From Firmicutes bacterium UBA6132 (GTDB lineage: Bacteria; Bacillota_A; Clostridia; Tissierellales; Sedimentibacteraceae), in assembly GCA_002435835.1 (NCBI GenBank), contig DIVM01000367.1, positions 205 through 12,273 of the forward strand: 12,069 bases of DNA. Direction: 5' to 3'. The number at the start of each line of letters is the position of its first letter. Positions within the stretch are counted from its first letter, which is position 1. Of the stretch, positions 7,433 to 12,069 are shown one piece after another. A program made the translations under genes and the position numbers. The notes under the pieces are model-generated. The model did not search any database, had not been told where the DNA came from, and saw only the letters and a program-made list of their open reading frames with translations.

Positions 7433-7472
7433 GGGCATACAAAAAAATTATGCCCAAACGGGGGCATAATTT
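7433..7472. repeat. Three-arm hairpin region GGGCATA / TATGCCC / GGGCATA
   Basis: AAATTATGCCC (7445-7455) pairs perfectly with GGGCATAATTT (7462-7472) around a 6-base loop. An additional GGGCATA at 7433-7439 can pair with the same TATGCCC (7449-7455), so two stems exclude each other. On the minus strand the stem is followed by seven T (complement of 7441-7447), giving terminator-like form in that direction. The core repeats that of the fhs terminator. The remaining spacer to 7599 is AT-rich with no gene seen. Confidence 0.5.
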
Positions 7473-7599
7473 AAAAATATTTATAAAAAAACAAGGGAGA
7501 GGGAATTTCTAAGTCAATATTATTATTAACTTATATATTTATTATAAAAGGATATGCTTAAACTTATCTTAAGAATTTTTTTATAACTTTAATGCATTT

Positions 7600-7631
7600 T
7601 CGACGTAATATCGACGTAAAAATTTTATAAT
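7600..7631 (+). promoter_or_regulatory. hutU operon promoter with SARP-type tandem heptamers
   Basis: Two identical TCGACGT heptamers (7600-7606 and 7611-7617) are separated by 4 bp (AATA), an 11-bp period. Exactly 8 bp after the second stands a perfect TATAAT (7626-7631). The -35 position (about 7603-7608) falls inside the boxes and is not consensus-like, so activation by a bound protein is expected. Spacing from first box to -10 is 26 bp, identical to the fhs promoter. A start near 7638 gives a leader of about 30 bases. Confidence 0.75.
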
Positions 7632-7667
7632 AAAAATATATTAAATGAAAAAAAGTGGAGGTTGGTT

Positions 7668-9692
7668 ATGGTGAATAATTTTGATATTTCAAATGCAATG
7701 ACAATAAAGCTTAGTGACGAATTGCCTGAATATCCTGTGTTTAAAGAGGGTGTTAGAAGAGCGCCAAAAAGAGAACTTACATTAAATGATAGAGAAATAA
7801 AACTTGCTTTAAAAAATGCTTTAAGATATGTACCTGAAAGTCTTCATGAGACATTAGCTCCAGAGTTTTTAGATGAACTTATGACAACAGGAAGAATTTA
7901 TGGTTATAGGTTTATGCCTAAAGAAAGAATTTATGGTCGTCCTATTGATGAATATAAGGGTAATTGTACAGAAGGAAAGGCATTTCAAGTAATGATTGAC
8001 AATAATTTGGATCATGAAATTTCTCTTTATCCATATGAACTTGTTACTTACGGAGAAACTGGGCAAGTTTGTCAAAACTGGATGCAGTATCAATTACTTA
8101 AAAAATATTTGGAAGAATTGACTGATGAACAAACTCTTGCAGTTATGTCAGGTCATCCACTAGGACTTTTTAAATCTCATAAAACAAGTCCAAGGGTAAT
8201 TATAACAAACGGACTAATGATAGGGATGTTTGATAATCCTCATGATTGGGCAAAAGCTACTGCTATGGGAGTTTCAAGTTATGGACAAATGACTGCAGGT
8301 GGATGGATGTACATCGGACCACAAGGTATTGTACATGGAACTTTTAATACATTAATTAATGCAGGAAGAAAAGAATTAGGAATTCCAGATGATCAAGATT
8401 TAGCAGGACATCTTTTCATAACATCAGGTCTTGGTGGAATGAGTGGAGCTCAGCCAAAAGCAATAGAAATTGCCAATGGTGTTGGTATTATAGCAGAAGT
8501 TGATTATTCAAGAATTGTTACAAGGAAAGATCAAGGTTGGGTTTCTTTAGTAACAGATAATTGTGAAGAAGCTTTTAAAACTGCTAAAGAATATATGGAG
8601 AAAAAACAAACTATTTCAATAGCTTATCACGGAAATATAGTTGATTTGCTAGAATATGCTGTTAATAACAACATACATGTAGATTTATTGTCGGACCAAA
8701 CATCATGCCACGTGCCTTATGATGGAGGATATTGCCCAAAAGGATTAAATTTTGAGCAAAGAACAGAATTATTGAATTCAGATAAACAAAAATTTGGTGA
8801 ACTTGTTGACAAATCTTTGCATGACCATTACAAAGCAGTAAAAACATTAGCTGACAGAGGAACTTATTTCTTTGATTACGGCAATGCTTTTATGAAAGCT
8901 TGTTTTGATGCAGGAGTTAAAGAAATTGCTAAAAACGGATATGACACATCAGAAGGCTTTATATTCCCTTCATATGTTGAAGATATTATGGGACCAATGC
9001 TTTTTGATTACGGATACGGACCTTTCAGATGGGTTTGTTTAAGCGGAAAACCTGAAGATTTAAGAAAAACAGACCATGCTGCAATGAGTGTAATTGATCC
9101 TAACAGAAGAGGACAGGACAGAGATAATTATATTTGGATTAGAGATGCAGAGAAAAATAAATTAGTTGTTGGAACTCAAGCAAGAATTCTTTACCAAGAT
9201 GCATTGGGAAGAAGAGACATAGCTTTGAAATTTAATGAAATGGTTAGAAACGGTGAAATCGGACCAGTAATGCTTGGACGTGACCACCATGACACTGGCG
9301 GAACTGATTCTCCTTACAGAGAAACATCTAATATTTATGACGGAAGCAACGTAACAGCAGATATGGCAGTTCACTGTTTTACAGGAAATGCTGCAAGAGG
9401 TATGAGTTTAATTGCTCTTCATAATGGAGGAGGAGTTGGAATAAGCAAATCCATAAACTGCGGATTTGGTATGGTTCTTGATGGAAGTGAAAGAGCTGAT
9501 GAAATAATCATGGCATCCGTTCCATGGGATACAATGGTTGGAGTTTCAAGAAGAAGCTGGGCAAGAAATGAACATTCAATAGAAACTACTATGGAATATA
9601 ACCAAAAATTTGCTGGGAAAGATCATATTACGATTCCATATGTTGCAGATGATGATTTAATAGAAAAAACTTTAAAAAATTATAATAAATAG
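7668..9692 (+). CDS. hutU: Urocanate hydratase (long form)
   Basis: Catalyses the second step of histidine breakdown, urocanate plus water to 4-imidazolone-5-propionate, in the cytoplasm with tightly bound NAD+ (EC 4.2.1.49). At 674 residues it belongs to the longer urocanase form seen in many anaerobes, against about 555 in Pseudomonas or Bacillus. Visible conserved stretches are GLGGMSGAQ (254-262), FNEMVRNGEIG (522-532), GRDHHDTGGTDSPYRET (537-553) and HNGGGVG (585-591). The start is ATG 7668 because GGAGG (7657-7661) sits 6 bases upstream; TTG 7662 is too close and GTG 7671 is a weaker choice. It opens the operon: the ftcD start lies 11 bases after the stop. At residue 508, in ARILYQ, Leu stands where Pseudomonas-type enzymes, from memory, have the active-site Cys of ARICW. 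Confidence 0.96.
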   Translation: MVNNFDISNAMTIKLSDELPEYPVFKEGVRRAPKRELTLNDREIKLALKNALRYVPESLHETLAPEFLDELMTTGRIYGYRFMPKERIYGRPIDEYKGNCTEGKAFQVMIDNNLDHEISLYPYELVTYGETGQVCQNWMQYQLLKKYLEELTDEQTLAVMSGHPLGLFKSHKTSPRVIITNGLMIGMFDNPHDWAKATAMGVSSYGQMTAGGWMYIGPQGIVHGTFNTLINAGRKELGIPDDQDLAGHLFITSGLGGMSGAQPKAIEIANGVGIIAEVDYSRIVTRKDQGWVSLVTDNCEEAFKTAKEYMEKKQTISIAYHGNIVDLLEYAVNNNIHVDLLSDQTSCHVPYDGGYCPKGLNFEQRTELLNSDKQKFGELVDKSLHDHYKAVKTLADRGTYFFDYGNAFMKACFDAGVKEIAKNGYDTSEGFIFPSYVEDIMGPMLFDYGYGPFRWVCLSGKPEDLRKTDHAAMSVIDPNRRGQDRDNYIWIRDAEKNKLVVGTQARILYQDALGRRDIALKFNEMVRNGEIGPVMLGRDHHDTGGTDSPYRETSNIYDGSNVTADMAVHCFTGNAARGMSLIALHNGGGVGISKSINCGFGMVLDGSERADEIIMASVPWDTMVGVSRRSWARNEHSIETTMEYNQKFAGKDHITIPYVADDDLIEKTLKNYNK

Positions 9693-9703
9693 CGAGGAAA
9701 ATT

Positions 9704-10597
9704 ATGAATAAAATAATAGAATGTGTTCCTAATTTTAGTGAAGGAAAAGATTTAGAAAAAGTTGAAAAAATTCTTGATGTATTCAGAGGACGTCAAGATG
9801 TTAAACTTCTGGATTATTCAAGCGATGAAAATCACAACAGAAGTGTAGTTACTGTAGTAGGTGAACCTGAAGCACTTAAAAAAGCAATGGTAGAAGCAAT
9901 AGGAAAAGCTGTTGAATTAATTGATTTAACAAAACATGAAGGACAGCACCCAAGAATGGGAGCAGTTGACGTTGTGCCTTTTATTCCTATAAAAAATGTG
10001 TCAGTTGAAGAAGCTGATAAATTAGCAAAAGAAGTTGCAAAAGAAGCATCTGAAAAATTCAACTTACCATTTTTCCTTTACGAAAAATCTTCAACAGCTT
10101 CTCATAGAGAAAATCTTGCGAATATAAGAAAAGGTCAATTTGAAGGAATGGCAGAAAAAATGAAAGATGATATGTGGAAACCTGATTTTGGTCCTACAAC
10201 AATTCATCCAACAGCAGGAGTAACTGCCATAGGTGCAAGAATGCCACTTGTAGCTTATAATATTAATCTTTCAACTAACAATATTGAAATAGCAAATAGC
10301 ATTGCAAAAAAAATAAGACATATAAGCGGCGGATTTAGATTTGTAAAAGCTCTTGGTATTGATCTTGAAGATAGAGGAATTGTTCAAGTATCAATGAATT
10401 TAACGGATTATACAAAAACATCTATTTACAGAGTTTTTGAAACAGTTAAAATGGAAGCAGAAAGATACGGCGTAAACATAGTAGGTAGCGAAATAGTTGG
10501 TCTTGTTCCAATGCAAGCATTAGTGGATACTGCAGATCATTATTTAAGACTTGAAAACTTTACAATGGACCAAGTATTAGAATCAAAACTTCAATAA
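9704..10597 (+). CDS. ftcD: Glutamate formimidoyltransferase
   Basis: Transfers the formimino group of N-formimino-L-glutamate to tetrahydrofolate, giving glutamate and 5-formimino-THF (EC 2.1.2.5), in the cytoplasm. The 297 residues are the length of a stand-alone transferase, equivalent to the N-terminal half of the animal bifunctional FTCD; the cyclodeaminase half is encoded separately by fchA at the end of this window. Signatures: N-terminal ECVPNFSEG (6-14), and QHPRMGAVDVVPFIP (81-95), in which His82 matches the catalytic histidine known from the mammalian enzyme. The motif HPTAGVTAIGAR lies further on. The start has GAGG (9694-9697) upstream and follows hutU by 11 bases, so both are co-transcribed. 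A long hairpin lies between it and hutI. Confidence 0.96.
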   Translation: MNKIIECVPNFSEGKDLEKVEKILDVFRGRQDVKLLDYSSDENHNRSVVTVVGEPEALKKAMVEAIGKAVELIDLTKHEGQHPRMGAVDVVPFIPIKNVSVEEADKLAKEVAKEASEKFNLPFFLYEKSSTASHRENLANIRKGQFEGMAEKMKDDMWKPDFGPTTIHPTAGVTAIGARMPLVAYNINLSTNNIEIANSIAKKIRHISGGFRFVKALGIDLEDRGIVQVSMNLTDYTKTSIYRVFETVKMEAERYGVNIVGSEIVGLVPMQALVDTADHYLRLENFTMDQVLESKLQ

Positions 10598-10618
10598 TCT
10601 TATTGCATTAGCAATTTT

Positions 10619-10646
10619 ACAGTGATACATGAAAATGTATCACTGT
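10619..10646 (+). promoter_or_regulatory. Long intercistronic stem-loop between ftcD and hutI
   Basis: ACAGTGATACAT (10619-10630) and ATGTATCACTGT (10635-10646) form a perfect 12-bp stem capped by GAAA, a GNRA tetraloop. Only four T follow, and the hutI ribosome binding site GGAGG begins 5 bases downstream. It may act as a leaky terminator or an mRNA processing or stability element that sets the ftcD to hutI ratio. Confidence 0.65.
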
Positions 10647-10660
10647 TTTCTGGAGGAATC

Positions 10661-11899
10661 ATGAATAAATTAATTATTAAAAATGCAAATGAGCTTGTCA
10701 CTTGTAAAGGAAATTCTCCTAAACATGGCAAAGAAATGTCGGACATAGGATTAATTAAAAACGGATGTGTTGTTATAGAAAATGATGTTATAACTGACGT
10801 TGGTACAACTGAAGAAATACTTAAAAAATATGACGAAAGCATTTATGAAGTAATAGATGCTAAAGATAAAGCTGTTTTACCGGGTTTTGTTGACTCTCAT
10901 ACACATTTTGTATTCGGAGGTTACAGAGCTGATGAATTTTCTTGGAGACTAAAAGGCGACAGCTATATGTCCATTATGGAAAGAGGCGGCGGCATAACTA
11001 ATTCAGTAAGAGCTACAAGAAATACAACCTTAGATGAATTTATTTTAGAAGGCAAAAAACGTCTTGATAAAATGATTGCTATGGGTGTAACAACTGTAGA
11101 AGGTAAAAGCGGATATGGTTTGGACCATGATACTGAATTAAACCAGTTAAAAGCAATGAAAGAACTTAATAAAATACATCCAGTAGATATTGTTTCCACA
11201 TTTTTAGGACCTCACAGTGTTTTGCCTGAATTTAAAGGTAAAGAAGATGAATTTATTGATTTTATGATTGATGTTATGAAAGAAGTTGCGGAAAATAGTC
11301 TTGCAGATTTTGCTGATATATTCTGTGAAAAAAATGTATTTTCTATTGAACAGTCCAGACGATTTTTAACAGAAGCTAAAAATTTAGGTCTTAGTTTGAA
11401 AATTCATGCTGATGAAATAGTTCAATTAGGCGGAACAGAACTTGCTGTTGAATTAGGATGTTCATCTGCAGACCATTTGCTTCAAGCATCTGATGAAGGA
11501 ATAAAAAAACTTGCAGAGTCAAATACAATTGCTACTCTTCTTCCTGCAACTGCATTTTGTTTAAGTGAAGAATTTGCAAGAGCGAGGAATATGATTGATT
11601 CAGGATGTGCAGTAGCATTAGCAACAGATTTTAATCCTGGTAGCTGTTTTACTAATTCTATTCCATTGGTAATAGCACTTGCAGCAATTAAAATGAAAAT
11701 GTCCATTGAGGAAATTATTACTGCACTCACAATTAATGCTGCATGCGCTGTAAACAAAAATAATAATATTGGAAGTATTGAAATCGGAAAAAAAGCAGAT
11801 ATAATAATACTTGAATATCCATCAATTAATTTTCTGCCATATAATGCAGGAGTTAATATTGTTGAAACAGTAATTAAAAACGGAAAAATAGTAATATAA
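10661..11899 (+). CDS. hutI: Imidazolonepropionase
   Basis: Hydrolyses 4-imidazolone-5-propionate to N-formimino-L-glutamate, the third step of histidine breakdown (EC 3.5.2.7), in the cytoplasm. It is a 412-residue metal-dependent amidohydrolase, normal length for HutI. Metal ligands expected from the Bacillus enzyme are all present: His80 and His82 in SHTHFVFGGYR, His249 in KIHADE, and Asp323 in ATDFNPGS; ADHLLQ (270-275) carries the conserved His272. Start at ATG 10661 is chosen for GGAGG at 10652-10656; GTG 10622 lies inside the upstream hairpin and would add 13 unrelated residues. Gene order places it after ftcD, although its product is the FtcD substrate. It is probably co-transcribed from the hutU promoter, reading through the hairpin. 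Confidence 0.97.
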   Translation: MNKLIIKNANELVTCKGNSPKHGKEMSDIGLIKNGCVVIENDVITDVGTTEEILKKYDESIYEVIDAKDKAVLPGFVDSHTHFVFGGYRADEFSWRLKGDSYMSIMERGGGITNSVRATRNTTLDEFILEGKKRLDKMIAMGVTTVEGKSGYGLDHDTELNQLKAMKELNKIHPVDIVSTFLGPHSVLPEFKGKEDEFIDFMIDVMKEVAENSLADFADIFCEKNVFSIEQSRRFLTEAKNLGLSLKIHADEIVQLGGTELAVELGCSSADHLLQASDEGIKKLAESNTIATLLPATAFCLSEEFARARNMIDSGCAVALATDFNPGSCFTNSIPLVIALAAIKMKMSIEEIITALTINAACAVNKNNNIGSIEIGKKADIIILEYPSINFLPYNAGVNIVETVIKNGKIVI

Positions 11900-11914
11900 T
11901 AAAAGGAGATTCTT

Positions 11915-12069
11915 ATGAAAAACATGACATTGGTTAAATTTGTAGATGAACTTGCATCAAATTCTCCAGTACCAGGTGGCGGAAGTGTTGCTGCTGTAAG
12001 TGGTGCGTTGGGTGCAGCATTATCTGAAATGGTAGCAAACCTAACAATAGGAAAGAAAAAATATATTGA
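11915..12069 (+). CDS. fchA: Formimidoyltetrahydrofolate cyclodeaminase, 3'-truncated by window end
   Basis: Converts 5-formimino-THF to 5,10-methenyl-THF with release of ammonia (EC 4.3.1.4). Only the first 51 codons are in the window, of about 205-210 expected. They carry the hallmark N-terminal motif SPVPGGGSVAAVSGALGAAL (17-36), typical of the cyclodeaminase family in FchA and the C-terminal half of mammalian FTCD. AAAAGGAG (11901-11908) six bases upstream and a 15-base gap from hutI show it is the fourth gene of the hut operon. The product would need a FolD-type cyclohydrolase to reach 10-formyl-THF, the substrate Fhs would use in reverse. Serine cycle or glycine-linked homologues share the fold, but this context leaves little doubt. 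Confidence 0.93.
   Translation, partial: MKNMTLVKFVDELASNSPVPGGGSVAAVSGALGAALSEMVANLTIGKKKYI

Noticed and set aside
7554..7586. Ten-codon frame MLKLILRIFL before hutU, considered as a leader peptide
   Set aside because: AAAAGG is only 2 bases from the ATG, there are no His codons, and it lies upstream of the hutU promoter.
10622..10660. GTG start at 10622 for hutI
   Set aside because: It lies in the intercistronic hairpin and has no ribosome binding site; ATG 10661 has GGAGG.
11482..11925. Long antisense frames opposite hutI and similar ones opposite fhs, hutU and ftcD
   Set aside because: They are shadows of strongly conserved genes on the other strand, with no ribosome binding sites or recognisable domains.

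Overview
The window is AT-rich, densely coded DNA of the low-GC Gram-positive type. Strong AGGAGG-like ribosome binding sites, hairpin terminators and the gene content suggest an anaerobic, amino-acid-fermenting clostridial lineage (Clostridia/Tissierellia). Genus cannot be read from the sequence alone.

Left part (1-2300), housekeeping and unrelated genes: the 3' two thirds of glmM (phosphoglucosamine mutase), a convergent 2'-5' RNA ligase family gene (thpR-like), and a divergent VTT/TVP38-type membrane protein. Hairpins sit at both convergent gene ends.

Centre and right (2309-12069), a histidine/one-carbon block. A 954-residue BTAD/SARP-type regulator on the minus strand carries a winged helix, BTAD, P-loop ATPase and TPRs. 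It is divergent from fhs (formate-tetrahydrofolate ligase). After fhs come a terminator, a 420-bp spacer holding an unusual structured, relatively GC-rich element, and the operon hutU - ftcD - hutI - fchA (the last cut by the window end). Together these turn urocanate into imidazolonepropionate, then formiminoglutamate, then glutamate plus formimino-THF, then methenyl-THF. With a FolD not seen here, Fhs run backwards would release formate and make ATP. HutH (histidine ammonia-lyase) is not in the window.

Most notable observation: fhs and hutU each have a tandem direct repeat of a heptamer T(A/C)GACG(T/A), 11-bp period, ending exactly 8 bp before a TATAAT-like -10 box (5502-5533 and 7600-7631). 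This is the layout described for activator sites of Streptomyces SARP regulators, and the gene between these genes and the left part encodes a SARP-type protein. I infer a SARP-controlled histidine/formate regulon in a Firmicute. The boxes and spacings are directly visible; the link to this regulator is inference.
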